This document shows, piece by piece, positions 8,984-16,449 of a stretch of 64,000 nt of DNA. The DNA lies in NCBI RefSeq assembly GCF_015686695.1, contig NZ_JADPMR010000001.1:434001-498000 (forward strand), read 5' to 3'. This stretch comes from Vibrio nitrifigilis (GTDB lineage: Bacteria; Pseudomonadota; Gammaproteobacteria; Enterobacterales; Vibrionaceae). The translations under genes were made by a program, and so were the position numbers. Under the pieces are notes generated by a model. That model made no database searches, was not told the DNA's origin, and was given only the letters and a program-made list of their open reading frames with translations. Numbering within the stretch: position 1 is the stretch's first letter; each line of letters begins with the position of its first letter.

Positions 8984-9085
8984 TTCTTTATCTCACCTCG
9001 TTAATTGCCATGTAAGGATAATGATCGGAGGTGATAAAGCCAAGCAGAACATTTTTGAATATGTGAGACCGTAACAGTGGGATAT

Positions 9086-9113
9086 AAAAATGGCGCGTAT
9101 AAACGCGCCATTT
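9086..9113 (-). terminator. rho-independent terminator of ompK
   Basis: A 10-bp stem (9088-9097 with 9104-9113) around a 6-base loop, GC-rich at the core and flanked by A/T. On the minus strand it continues into a short U-run. It lies 31 bp beyond the ompK stop. Confidence 0.85.
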
Positions 9114-9143
9114 GTGCAAATTCTTAAATCAGATCAGATTAGA

Positions 9144-9950
9144 TTAGAATTTATATGTTACGTCGAAGTAGTGACCAACACCTGAAGAACGGAAAGATGA
9201 TGTATCTTTGATACCGTATACGTTGTCGAATACTTTTAAACCATAACCAACAGCAAAGCGGTCACTGTGCCAGTAAATGCCGTTAAACCATGCTAGACCG
9301 TGCTTAGACGTTGCACCCGCTTCTTCTTGTAGGTCAAACTCGTAATCCAAGTAACCTTGATAAGCAATGAATGAACCGTTTTCGAAGTTAACAAAAGGCT
9401 TGAACCAAACAGTAGAGAACTGATAACCGTTCCATTCGTTTGCTTTAATGTTGTAAGTTTTGTAAAGGTTAAACTGCACCTTACCAAACCAAGGTACCAT
9501 TACGTCTGCGCCGATACCATTTTTCGTTGCGTAACCAGCGCTGTCAGATTCTTGACCGTCGATAGTAGTATAATCTGCGATGTACCATTCTTTAATTGGA
9601 CCTACTGACAGATCAGTATTGAATAAGCCATCAAGTGACATACGAGGAGCAAGTTTCACGAACATTTTGCTACCGTTGCCGTTTTCTGATGATTTATCGC
9701 TATCGTCATCGTCAGTTAGGTTGAATACGTCTAGGTAACCGTACAGGTCAAAGATGCCTGAGCGGCCGCCGAATTCCATTTCAAAATAAGTGTGGTTGTT
9801 ATTACCCGGTTTTTCTTGCAACGCGTGCATCAGGTTGAACTGGAACCATTTGTAATCATTTTTATGAGTATCGCCGTCACTGTAGTCTGCTGCCATTGCT
9901 GGTGTCGCTACGGTTAGAGCTAGCCCAAGAGCTAAAAGTAATTTGCGCAT
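9144..9950 (-). CDS. ompK: outer membrane protein OmpK (Tsx-type nucleoside channel family)
   Basis: A 268-residue beta-barrel porin. The signal peptide is MRKLLLALGLALTVATPAMA, cleaved before ADYSDGD. The mature start, with HKNDYKWFQFNLM, and the strand EFGGRSGIFDLYGYLDVFNL are characteristic of Vibrio OmpK, a Tsx-family protein also known as a vibriophage receptor. The C-terminal residue is Phe (FDVTYKF), the usual signal for BAM-dependent insertion. Acidic surface stretches (DDDDSDKSSENGNGS) probably form an external loop. It is monocistronic, with a terminator and a CRP-like site in the divergent upstream region. Confidence 0.95.
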   Translation of the reverse strand: MRKLLLALGLALTVATPAMAADYSDGDTHKNDYKWFQFNLMHALQEKPGNNNHTYFEMEFGGRSGIFDLYGYLDVFNLTDDDDSDKSSENGNGSKMFVKLAPRMSLDGLFNTDLSVGPIKEWYIADYTTIDGQESDSAGYATKNGIGADVMVPWFGKVQFNLYKTYNIKANEWNGYQFSTVWFKPFVNFENGSFIAYQGYLDYEFDLQEEAGATSKHGLAWFNGIYWHSDRFAVGYGLKVFDNVYGIKDTSSFRSSGVGHYFDVTYKF

Positions 9951-10080
9951 TTCTGTGATTCTCTACGTTTGCTTTTTTTGATTCAGAAGTTCTATAACAA
10001 CTGCGAGCTTCCATTTAAGGCGATAATAGCGATAAATATCTCAATTAAAAGAAGTAAATAATGTAAAGCTAATGAAAAAT

Positions 10081-10096
10081 GGTGACCATTATCACA
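10081..10096. promoter_or_regulatory. CRP-like binding site upstream of ompK
   Basis: GGTGACCATTATCACA matches TGTGA-N6-TCACA at 9 of 10 defined positions. It lies 131 bp upstream of the ompK start and 177 bp upstream of the divergent GTG. Tsx-family channels are known CRP targets in enteric bacteria, which makes ompK the likelier target; this is inference. Confidence 0.6.
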
Positions 10097-10211
10097 TTAA
10101 TAAAAATACCTACGGAACTTTATTTTATTTTCATATTATTGCATTTTTTATGTGATCTTAATCGTTTGTTTGGCGAGGTTCGTAACGGCTAAACGTTTGC
10201 TATCTTTTAAA

Positions 10212-10238
10212 GTGATCGAGAAAAAAAAGTGGTTCGTA
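10212..10238 (+). promoter_or_regulatory. candidate ECF-sigma promoter of the LON-domain gene
   Basis: GTGATC (10212-10217) and CGTA (10235-10238) are separated by 17 bp. The -35 context AGTGATCGA is identical to that in front of the ECF sigma gene 650 bp away. This points to control of the LON-domain gene by the sigma/ChrR pair. Confidence 0.55.
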
Positions 10239-10272
10239 CAAAGTACGAATTAACTTGCGCAAGGAGCGGTTC

Positions 10273-10854
10273 GTGGAAGAGATAATGTTGTTCCCACTGG
10301 GTTCTATCGTGATGCCTGAAGGAAAGATGAAGCTAAGAATATTTGAGCCTAGATATCGACGTATGGTTGCTGAATGTTCGAAAGCGGATTCTGGTTTTGG
10401 GCTTTGTTTGTTCGATAGTAGTGGCAACCAACCTGCAAACCCACTTTCCAGTTATGGAACCTGGGTCAAAATAGTTGATTTTGAAACATTATCTGATGGC
10501 TTGCTCGGTATAACCGTTGTTGGTGTCAAGCGATTTTGCATTCATTCAGTGCGTTCCGAGTTTGATGGACTGAGAAAAGCAAAAGTTGAGTGGTTGCCTA
10601 CTTGGTCTGTTCGTGAAATGAAAGATGATGAAATGTTTCTCGCACAGCGTTTGCAAAAAGTATACGAGCAATTTCCGCAGCTGGGCGATCTGTATACACA
10701 CTGTTTTTACGATGATGCAAGTTGGGTTGCCCAGCGTTGGCTTGAACTTATGCCGCTGACTAATGAGCAATTCGATCAGCTTTCGCAACATTCAAATTGT
10801 GAAACAGCTATCTCTTATCTCGTCAACGCAAAAGAATTTTTCGATCACTCTTAA
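10273..10854 (+). CDS. LON peptidase substrate-binding (N-terminal) domain protein
   Basis: A stand-alone LON N-terminal domain without ATPase or protease modules. Residues from about 4 match the family pattern: MLFPLGSIVMPEGKMKLRIFEPRYRRMV, then GFGLCLF and DGLLGITVVGVKRFCI. I chose the GTG at 10273 because AAGGAG lies 6 bases upstream, giving 193 residues; a TTG at 10255 would place that Shine-Dalgarno sequence inside the gene. The function is unknown; such proteins may present or bind substrates for proteolysis. It is followed by the ECF sigma gene, and both have the same promoter-like sequence, suggesting it belongs to that stress regulon. Confidence 0.85.
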   Translation: MEEIMLFPLGSIVMPEGKMKLRIFEPRYRRMVAECSKADSGFGLCLFDSSGNQPANPLSSYGTWVKIVDFETLSDGLLGITVVGVKRFCIHSVRSEFDGLRKAKVEWLPTWSVREMKDDEMFLAQRLQKVYEQFPQLGDLYTHCFYDDASWVAQRWLELMPLTNEQFDQLSQHSNCETAISYLVNAKEFFDHS

Positions 10855-10868
10855 TCTTGAGTGATCGA
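10841..10868. repeat. 10-bp inverted repeat spanning the stop of the LON-domain gene
   Basis: TCGATCACTC (10841-10850) and GAGTGATCGA (10859-10868) form a perfect stem with an 8-base loop containing the TAA stop. There is no U-tract, so it is a weak terminator at best. The right arm contains the -35 GTGATC of the next gene's candidate promoter. Confidence 0.7.
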
Positions 10869-10886
10869 ATACATGTGAGATACGTA
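10861..10886 (+). promoter_or_regulatory. candidate autoregulated promoter of the ECF sigma/chrR operon
   Basis: GTGATC (10861-10866) and CGTA (10883-10886) are 16 bp apart and end 37 bp before the sigma start codon. The element shares AGTGATCGA with the promoter-like sequence at 10211. ECF sigma genes of this group usually control their own operon. Confidence 0.6.
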
Positions 10887-10923
10887 GAAAGGTTAGTGAG
10901 CATAACTTAGGTGCTGGTGGACG

Positions 10924-11538
10924 ATGGAAAGTAAGCCGATGCGACAGTCTGAAATATTGCTTTTAACTGCAAGTAAGTTTGAACGTGCTGATTGGACCGA
11001 CTGTATGGAAAAAGTCAAACAGCGTGACAAACATGCTTTTGCTCTGATATTCAGTTATTTCTCACCTCGCCTTAAGCAATTTGTTTTTAAGCATATTGGT
11101 AACGAGCAAGCTTCTTTAGAGTTGGTGCAAGAAACGCTTGCAGTGGTTTGGCAAAAATCACACCTTTTTAATGGTGAAAAAAGTGGATTATCAACATGGA
11201 TATTTACTATTGCTCGTAATCTTTGCTTTGACACGCTTCGGCGGCAGAAAGGCAAAGACGGATATTTACTTGCTGATGATATTTGGCCAGCCGATTTTTG
11301 TCCGCCAGATTTGGTTGAGCACTATGCGCCAGAGCATGAGATGTTGAAAGAGCAGGTAATTAAGTTTTTGGACCAGTTACCCGATGCGCAGCAAAAGGTG
11401 GTTAGGGCAATTTATTTAGACGAGCTCCCTCATCAACAAGTTGCTGACATGTATAACATTCCCTTAGGTACGGTAAAGTCTCGCTTGCGACTCGCCGTTG
11501 AAAAATTACGAATTTCTATTGATGCGGAGCATTTATGA
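10924..11538 (+). CDS. ECF RNA polymerase sigma factor (ChrR-associated, RpoE-like group)
   Basis: A 204-residue extracytoplasmic-function sigma factor. Region 2 covers about 30-100 (FALIFSYFSPRLKQFVFKHIG, SGLSTWIFTIARNLCFDTLRR). Region 4 covers about 140-195 (LPDAQQKVVRAIYLDELPHQQVADMY, then the helix-turn-helix IPLGTVKSRLRLAVEKLR). Its stop overlaps the start of a ChrR anti-sigma gene as ATGA. This pairing defines the group that answers singlet oxygen and organic hydroperoxides in Rhodobacter. The name rpoE would be misleading, because the envelope-stress RpoE is a different protein. Neither a photolyase nor a cfa gene is adjacent. Confidence 0.93.
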   Translation: MESKPMRQSEILLLTASKFERADWTDCMEKVKQRDKHAFALIFSYFSPRLKQFVFKHIGNEQASLELVQETLAVVWQKSHLFNGEKSGLSTWIFTIARNLCFDTLRRQKGKDGYLLADDIWPADFCPPDLVEHYAPEHEMLKEQVIKFLDQLPDAQQKVVRAIYLDELPHQQVADMYNIPLGTVKSRLRLAVEKLRISIDAEHL

Positions 11539-12218
11539 GTCATCATCCTGAATCCAATTTGTTGGCAGCATACGCCGATGGAAGCATTGATTATCTGCAT
11601 GGTATAGCGGTATCTGCTCACCTTGAGTTTTGTCCCCATTGTCGAGCGACAGTTCGCCAGTTCGAGCAGGTTTTGGGTGATCAATTATCATCAGAACAAT
11701 CGTCAGAAATGATAGGCTGGGAGCCTGAGTTTGACGCGATGTTTGAAAATATTGTTGCTCTTCCTCAAGCACATCAAAATAGGCTTAGTGGACAAGCGGC
11801 TCGTAAGGCTTCATTTGTGAATATAGAAGGTCAAGTTATCCGAGTTCCTAGGGTACTGCAGCCTTTTGTTAAAAACATGAAGGATTGGCGCAGTTATGGC
11901 GGGCGAGTACTCAGTTTAGCGCTCGACAGTGATGAGGACGTTAGGCTCAATTTAATGTATATGAAACCCGGTGTGTCGGTCCCGCAGCATACGCACCGTG
12001 GCATAGAATCTACCCTTGTTTTACATGGTGGATTTAGTGATGAAGACGGGCATTATGAAGCAGGGGATTTTATGCAAAGAGATGCGTCAATCAAACACTC
12101 GCCGCAAACCTCAACTGATCAAGATTGCCTGTGTCTTACTGTATTGACTGATACCATGCTATTTACTCAAGGGGTTGCGCGATTGTTCAACCGTTTTGGT
12201 AAGGGGCTTTATCCTTAA
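11535..12218 (+). CDS. chrR: ChrR-type zinc-binding anti-sigma factor
   Basis: Holds the upstream ECF sigma factor inactive until an oxidative signal arrives. The 227-residue protein has two parts. The N-terminal ZAS anti-sigma domain carries the zinc motif H29-x3-C33-x2-C36 (AHLEFCPHC). The C-terminal cupin domain (about 95-210) carries metal-ligand candidates in VPQHTHRGIESTLVLHGGF and in IKHSPQT. This is the ChrR architecture. It overlaps the sigma gene by 4 bp and is followed by a terminator. The cupin ligands look intact, so signal sensing is likely preserved. Confidence 0.92.
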   Translation: MSHHPESNLLAAYADGSIDYLHGIAVSAHLEFCPHCRATVRQFEQVLGDQLSSEQSSEMIGWEPEFDAMFENIVALPQAHQNRLSGQAARKASFVNIEGQVIRVPRVLQPFVKNMKDWRSYGGRVLSLALDSDEDVRLNLMYMKPGVSVPQHTHRGIESTLVLHGGFSDEDGHYEAGDFMQRDASIKHSPQTSTDQDCLCLTVLTDTMLFTQGVARLFNRFGKGLYP

Positions 12219-12243
12219 CCCACTTTGACGCCATTCATCATAG

Positions 12244-12275
12244 CGAAAGGAGGCAAAGCCTCCTTTCGTTGTTTG
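12244..12275 (+). terminator. terminator between chrR and ampG
   Basis: A perfect 11-bp stem (12244-12254 with 12258-12268, loop AAA) followed on the plus strand by TTGTTTG. It serves the sigma/chrR operon and may also affect the convergent ampG transcript. Confidence 0.85.
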
Positions 12276-12279
12276 TGCC

Positions 12280-13638
12280 TTAATCTTGCCTATGTTTGGC
12301 TTGTTCGAGTAAATTATCGAAGTAGTGCCGAAGTGTGTAAAGCATGATTAAGCTTGGAATGACCATGATTGCTGTGAAGACAAAAAACAGCGACCAGTTA
12401 TTTAAGTATTCCGCAAACTGACCACTAAATGATGAGAGCGTAGTACGACTAAAATTACCGAGTGAAGCAAGCAGAGCATATTGGGTTGCAGAGAACGCTT
12501 GACCTGTCAGTAAGGTAAGGAAAGAAACAAATGCCACTGTTGAAAAAGCGGTTGTGAAGTTGTCGGTAATCACTGTAGCCAAGAACAGGTGTTCATTTGG
12601 TCCAACTTGAGCAATCCAAGCAAACATCAGGTTACTGGCAGACATCGCTATTCCACCTATCATTAGCCCTTTTATGATACCAAATCGAACATTAATGACA
12701 CTACCAAGCAAAGTGAAAACCGTAGTGGCTCCCCAACCGATGAGTTTTGAATAGTAGCCAATTTGCTCGTTGCTAAAGCCTATTTCTTTATAAAACGCGA
12801 TAGACATTCGACCCAAGAATGCTTCGCCGATTTTAAATAAAAAGACAAACAATAGTAGGGTAATCGCAACGCGTACTCCATTCCGGCGGAAGAAATCTAA
12901 AAATGGCTCAACAATCGTCACTGTCAGCCACGTTTGTACCGTTCCATTATTAAATACTTTGTTGTAGCGCTCTTCGGCTAAATGCTGTAATTCATCACGA
13001 TGTGTTTTAGGTTCTCCAACACATAATGTAAAGAACATCAGCAGAACCACAATGGCAGCCATACCATAAAATACTGTGTTCCAACCTTGGCTATCAGCAT
13101 TGATGAAGGCGAGATAGCCGGGTAGAGAATAGCCAGTCCACCAGCCAATAACTGACATCGCTGAGGCTTGAGGCATCTTATCGGCTTCTGATTTAGAAAA
13201 ACTATCGATACGAAAAGCATCAATGGCAATATCTTGAGTTGCAGAAGAGGTTGCGATAATTAATGCCAATAATGACGTTAGCCACAAATTTGTTGCCGGA
13301 TGCATCCCAGCTAAAAATACGGTAGTAATGCAGATAATGAATTGACACAGAAAAATCCAGCTGCGTCGTTGTCCAAGTTTATTGCCAAGCAAAGGAAGTT
13401 TTACACGGTCAACTAATGGAGCCCAAAGAAAGTTAATGGCATAAACACCAAAAACACTGCCAAAATATCCGATTGCGGCAAGACTTAGCCCTGCATCTTT
13501 TAACCATCCGGACATGCTCGAGCCGATAAGTACCCAAGGGAACCCGCTTGAGCAACCGAGTAAGAAGACCCAAATTAAGCGAATGTCACGGTAACTTTGA
13601 TAGGTTTGTCGCCAAGAGAGAGGTGAATTGGAGAACAT
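12280..13638 (-). CDS. ampG: muropeptide permease AmpG (MFS transporter)
   Basis: An inner-membrane major-facilitator transporter importing GlcNAc-1,6-anhydro-muropeptides for cell-wall recycling. It has 452 residues and many hydrophobic segments. The beginning (YRDIRLIWVFLLGCSSGFPWVLIGSSMSGWL) and the SSATQDIAIDAFRID loop are characteristic of AmpG. In E. coli ampG follows yajG; here a periplasmic prolyl isomerase lies between them. A hairpin at 13655-13682 separates it from that gene, so it may be transcribed partly by readthrough. Confidence 0.93.
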   Translation of the reverse strand: MFSNSPLSWRQTYQSYRDIRLIWVFLLGCSSGFPWVLIGSSMSGWLKDAGLSLAAIGYFGSVFGVYAINFLWAPLVDRVKLPLLGNKLGQRRSWIFLCQFIICITTVFLAGMHPATNLWLTSLLALIIATSSATQDIAIDAFRIDSFSKSEADKMPQASAMSVIGWWTGYSLPGYLAFINADSQGWNTVFYGMAAIVVLLMFFTLCVGEPKTHRDELQHLAEERYNKVFNNGTVQTWLTVTIVEPFLDFFRRNGVRVAITLLLFVFLFKIGEAFLGRMSIAFYKEIGFSNEQIGYYSKLIGWGATTVFTLLGSVINVRFGIIKGLMIGGIAMSASNLMFAWIAQVGPNEHLFLATVITDNFTTAFSTVAFVSFLTLLTGQAFSATQYALLASLGNFSRTTLSSFSGQFAEYLNNWSLFFVFTAIMVIPSLIMLYTLRHYFDNLLEQAKHRQD

Positions 13639-13654
13639 GAAGGCTCCCTATGAG

Positions 13655-13682
13655 AAAGCTCCAACAGCATTGTTGGAGCTTT
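13655..13682 (-). terminator. hairpin between the prolyl isomerase gene and ampG
   Basis: A perfect 12-bp inverted repeat (13655-13666 with 13671-13682, loop GCAT). On the minus strand it ends in CTTTCTC, a weak U-tract. It lies just after the prolyl isomerase stop and before the ampG start. Confidence 0.65.
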
Positions 13683-13687
13683 AGAGT

Positions 13688-14233
13688 TTATTTCACAAGA
13701 CTAATGTGACGAATAATGATCGGTTTTTCTGGTACATTCTGCAGATAGCCCACATTATGCGTGGCTTCTTTTGCCATACTTTTTACCACATCAAAGCCTT
13801 TGACGACTTTACCAAACACGGCATAACCAGCTTGGCCAGCTCTTGCATTTAGAAAGCCGTTATTTACAAAGTTGATAAAAAATTGTCGAGTCGCTGAATC
13901 CGGTGCTTGAGTCCGAGCCATTGCAATGGTTGCTGTATCATTACGTAGGCCGTTGGTCGATTCATTTTTTATCGGCTTGTAGGTTTGTAATGGTTTTAAA
14001 TCAGCATCAAAACCACCACCTTGCGCCATAAAGCCTGGAATTATACGGTGGAAAATACTGCCTTCGTAGCTGCCATCTTTGACATAACGAAGAAAGTTTT
14101 TCACAGTAATTGGCGCTTTATCTTGGTTGAGCTCTACGGTAAAAGAGCCCAAACTCGTGTCAACAACTACGGTAGGTGCCGCCCAAATTGAGGCACTAAA
14201 ACACATGAATAGGGCGAAACACCATTTAGCCAT
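13688..14233 (-). CDS. periplasmic peptidyl-prolyl cis-trans isomerase (cyclophilin type, PpiA-like)
   Basis: A 181-residue cyclophilin with an N-terminal signal peptide (MAKWCFALFMCFSASIWA, cleaved before APTVVVD), hence periplasmic. Family motifs are VKNFLRYVKDGSYEGSIFHRIIPGFMAQGGG, with the catalytic arginine in FHRIIPGFM, then RQFFINFVNNGFLN and AVFGKVVKGFDVV. It assists folding of secreted proteins by isomerising Xaa-Pro bonds. The start overlaps the yajG 3' end by 8 bp. Cytoplasmic PpiB lacks the signal peptide, so PpiA-like is preferred. Confidence 0.9.
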   Translation of the reverse strand: MAKWCFALFMCFSASIWAAPTVVVDTSLGSFTVELNQDKAPITVKNFLRYVKDGSYEGSIFHRIIPGFMAQGGGFDADLKPLQTYKPIKNESTNGLRNDTATIAMARTQAPDSATRQFFINFVNNGFLNARAGQAGYAVFGKVVKGFDVVKSMAKEATHNVGYLQNVPEKPIIIRHISLVK

Positions 14234-14801
14234 GGAAACGTTCCTTCATGTAATTTTTCAGTTCAGAGTCGTTGGCAATTTCCTTCAACACGTTGTTTAC
14301 CACATCATTTAACACCATTTGGATATCTTGAACCGATGCACTTAGAGCAGCAGTACGTTTCGCTGTACCTGTGTACGTTTTTACTAAGCGACCTTTAGGC
14401 GTTTCTGCGGTTAATTGGATAACCACTTTGGCATCCATTTGGTTTTCCATAATGGAATGTTTTACATTCACTAGTGCCTGTTCTACATCTACCGTTAGCG
14501 TATTCTCACTGTTAACCGTGATATTGAAGCCTTGAGAATTAAACTGTTCCGCTAGTGTATTTTCTAGTGCGATACGAACATTTTGACGAGCATGAACTGG
14601 TTCAATATGGTTACGACCGCTATCGACTAGGGCTACGTATTGAGCAGAGCGTACATCTTTGCTCGTTAGAGTAAATGATGCGTTATTAACGATGTCAGAT
14701 TGGCTCAATACCGCTTTTGGCATAAAGTTAACCTGTTCTTGCTGAGGAGCAGCACAAGCGGTCAGTAAGGCGATAGACGCCGCGAGAACCAGTTTTTTCA
14801 T
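14226..14801 (-). CDS. yajG: YajG family lipoprotein
   Basis: A 191-residue lipoprotein. I chose the ATG at 14801 because AAGGAA lies upstream and the result is a clean lipoprotein signal ending LTAC (lipidated Cys16). Nine extra residues from an upstream ATG would precede it. The body, with AVLSQSDIVNNASFTLTSKDVRSAQYVAL, matches the YajG family. The function is unknown. In enteric bacteria the order is bolA-yajG-ampG, and the same neighbours occur here. Confidence 0.88.
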   Translation of the reverse strand: MKKLVLAASIALLTACAAPQQEQVNFMPKAVLSQSDIVNNASFTLTSKDVRSAQYVALVDSGRNHIEPVHARQNVRIALENTLAEQFNSQGFNITVNSENTLTVDVEQALVNVKHSIMENQMDAKVVIQLTAETPKGRLVKTYTGTAKRTAALSASVQDIQMVLNDVVNNVLKEIANDSELKNYMKERFHG

Positions 14802-14844
14802 GGTTAATTCCTTTCTTTGTTTGAGCATGATAATGCTATAGCCT

Positions 14845-15981
14845 TCACTTAGTAGCTTCTAAGATAACAAACTTTTTATTACCTGCGACAGTCTTGACGT
14901 TAGACTTGCCGAATAATCTACTTAACTTTATATCGTACCTTAGGTGTCGGTTGCCGATAACCAGTAATTTACCTTGCTTTTTCAGGACATGCTTAGCATC
15001 ACAAAACATCTGCCAGGCGATGTGATCAGTGATAGCCTGTTGCTGATGGAATGGAGGGTTACACAGCACCATATCAGTACTTTGTCCTGCAATATTATCT
15101 AAGCAGTTGTTCGCCAAACATTCTATATCTCGCTGGTGAGCATGCTGCAAGTTAGATAGCAAGTTTTGTCGCGCCGATTCCACCGCCATAAAGCTCTCAT
15201 CCACACAACGGATATTCGCTTGTGGGTTTAGTTGCCCCATTTTGACAGAGAGCACGCCGTTTCCGCAGCCTAAATCAGTAAAATGCTGGATGTTTGGATC
15301 CGCCGGTAAATGTTCTAACATAAACCGAGCACCCTGATCTAAATTTTCACCTGAATAAACATTAGGTAAGTTTTTTAGCATGATCGACTCATGTTCAATA
15401 TTCCACTCTAAATAAGGTGGATGTTCAGCCGTTTTTTTAGTGTTTGGTTGGCTAAATACGAGACGATGTTTTTTCCATGCAAGAGATGTCGTTGTGGCAC
15501 CAAACCATTGTTCAAACAATTTTAGCGTTGAATTATGAATGTCTTTTGCTTTGTTCACTGCAATCAAAGGAACATTAGAGCAAAGGGCAGTACGTAATTG
15601 GCTTAACTGCCATCCCAAGAACCGATTATTTCGAGGAATTTGCATAAGAACCATATCAACATCATTAGGTATATCATCAACGGAAGTGAGTAATGTCACT
15701 GTGGGGCAATGATTTTGTTCTAAATTATGCTTAATTCCTTGATGAGATATGAACGAATCACTGATGACTGTGACACGATGGTGTTGTGAAAACCAGCAAC
15801 TCAGAGCTCCGAAATGATCATTAAGAATAAGAATATGCTTTTGGGGCGTGATTTCTTGTTCTTCAATATGATTAATTAAATATTCATCCCCAGCATCCCA
15901 TGCTTGGAGCATCTCATTAGTACGGACAGGGTAACGGTGCAACGTTAGCGTTTTTTGATGTAGCGTTAGCTCAGTATTCAT
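14845..15981 (-). CDS. rlmG: 23S rRNA (guanine(1835)-N(2))-methyltransferase
   Basis: A SAM-dependent methyltransferase modifying G1835 of 23S rRNA. It has 378 residues, the same length as E. coli RlmG. An N-terminal degenerate methyltransferase-like domain is followed by the catalytic Rossmann domain: the SAM motif FTDLGCGNGVLSVKM (about 236-250), the acidic CVDESFMAVESAR and the catalytic NPPF motif in MVLCNPPFHQQQ. RsmC has the same two-domain plan, but the termini here fit RlmG. It is divergent from bolA across a 159-bp promoter region. Confidence 0.92.
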   Translation of the reverse strand: MNTELTLHQKTLTLHRYPVRTNEMLQAWDAGDEYLINHIEEQEITPQKHILILNDHFGALSCWFSQHHRVTVISDSFISHQGIKHNLEQNHCPTVTLLTSVDDIPNDVDMVLMQIPRNNRFLGWQLSQLRTALCSNVPLIAVNKAKDIHNSTLKLFEQWFGATTTSLAWKKHRLVFSQPNTKKTAEHPPYLEWNIEHESIMLKNLPNVYSGENLDQGARFMLEHLPADPNIQHFTDLGCGNGVLSVKMGQLNPQANIRCVDESFMAVESARQNLLSNLQHAHQRDIECLANNCLDNIAGQSTDMVLCNPPFHQQQAITDHIAWQMFCDAKHVLKKQGKLLVIGNRHLRYDIKLSRLFGKSNVKTVAGNKKFVILEATK

Positions 15982-16140
15982 AGTTTTAATGGATTAACAG
16001 GCATTACCACTATTGTCGCAAATGGCAACTGAACTGCAAACCAAAACCTTTCTATTATTCTGCTTTGAGAGGTAAACTTAGTCGCTATATTATCCGTATA
16101 ACCTATTTGTTGGACACCGAAAGGGCAACAAGGAAGCAGT

Positions 16141-16449
16141 ATGATTCAAGAAGTGATCGAAACGAAGTTACACAATGCGCTACAGCCTGACTATCTCAGT
16201 GTGGAAAATGAAAGTTACATGCATAACGTTCCGCCAGGTTCTGAAAGTCATTTTAAAGTTGTAGTGGTTAGTAGCCAATTTGAAGGGCTCAAACTCATCG
16301 CTCGCCATCGTTTGGTGAATCAAACGTTGGCAGATGAACTGGGGACTCATATTCATGCGCTAGCCATTCATACCTATACACAAGACGAGTGGAAAGAGCG
16401 TACTTCTGGCAGTCCGGACAGCCCGTTGTGTATGGGTGGTGGTCATTAA
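16141..16449 (+). CDS. bolA: BolA family transcriptional regulator
   Basis: A 102-residue BolA protein, involved in stress and stationary-phase morphology and, with monothiol glutaredoxins, in iron-sulfur handling. The conserved segments are MHNVPPGSESHFKVVVVSSQFEG and RHRLVNQTLADELGTHIHALAIHTYT, the latter with the histidines that can bind [2Fe-2S]. AAGGAAGC precedes the ATG. It stands alone, divergent from rlmG and upstream of the long nqr leader. Confidence 0.93.
   Translation: MIQEVIETKLHNALQPDYLSVENESYMHNVPPGSESHFKVVVVSSQFEGLKLIARHRLVNQTLADELGTHIHALAIHTYTQDEWKERTSGSPDSPLCMGGGH

Larger units (their letters stand above)
9951..10272. other. divergent regulatory region between ompK and the LON-domain gene
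   Basis: About 320 bp of AT-rich non-coding DNA. It holds a CRP-like site (10081-10096) and the candidate ECF promoter of the LON-domain gene (10212-10238). A perfect inverted repeat TTCGTAC-aaa-GTACGAA (10233-10249) overlaps the -10 element of that promoter. No additional gene was recognised. Confidence 0.6.
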
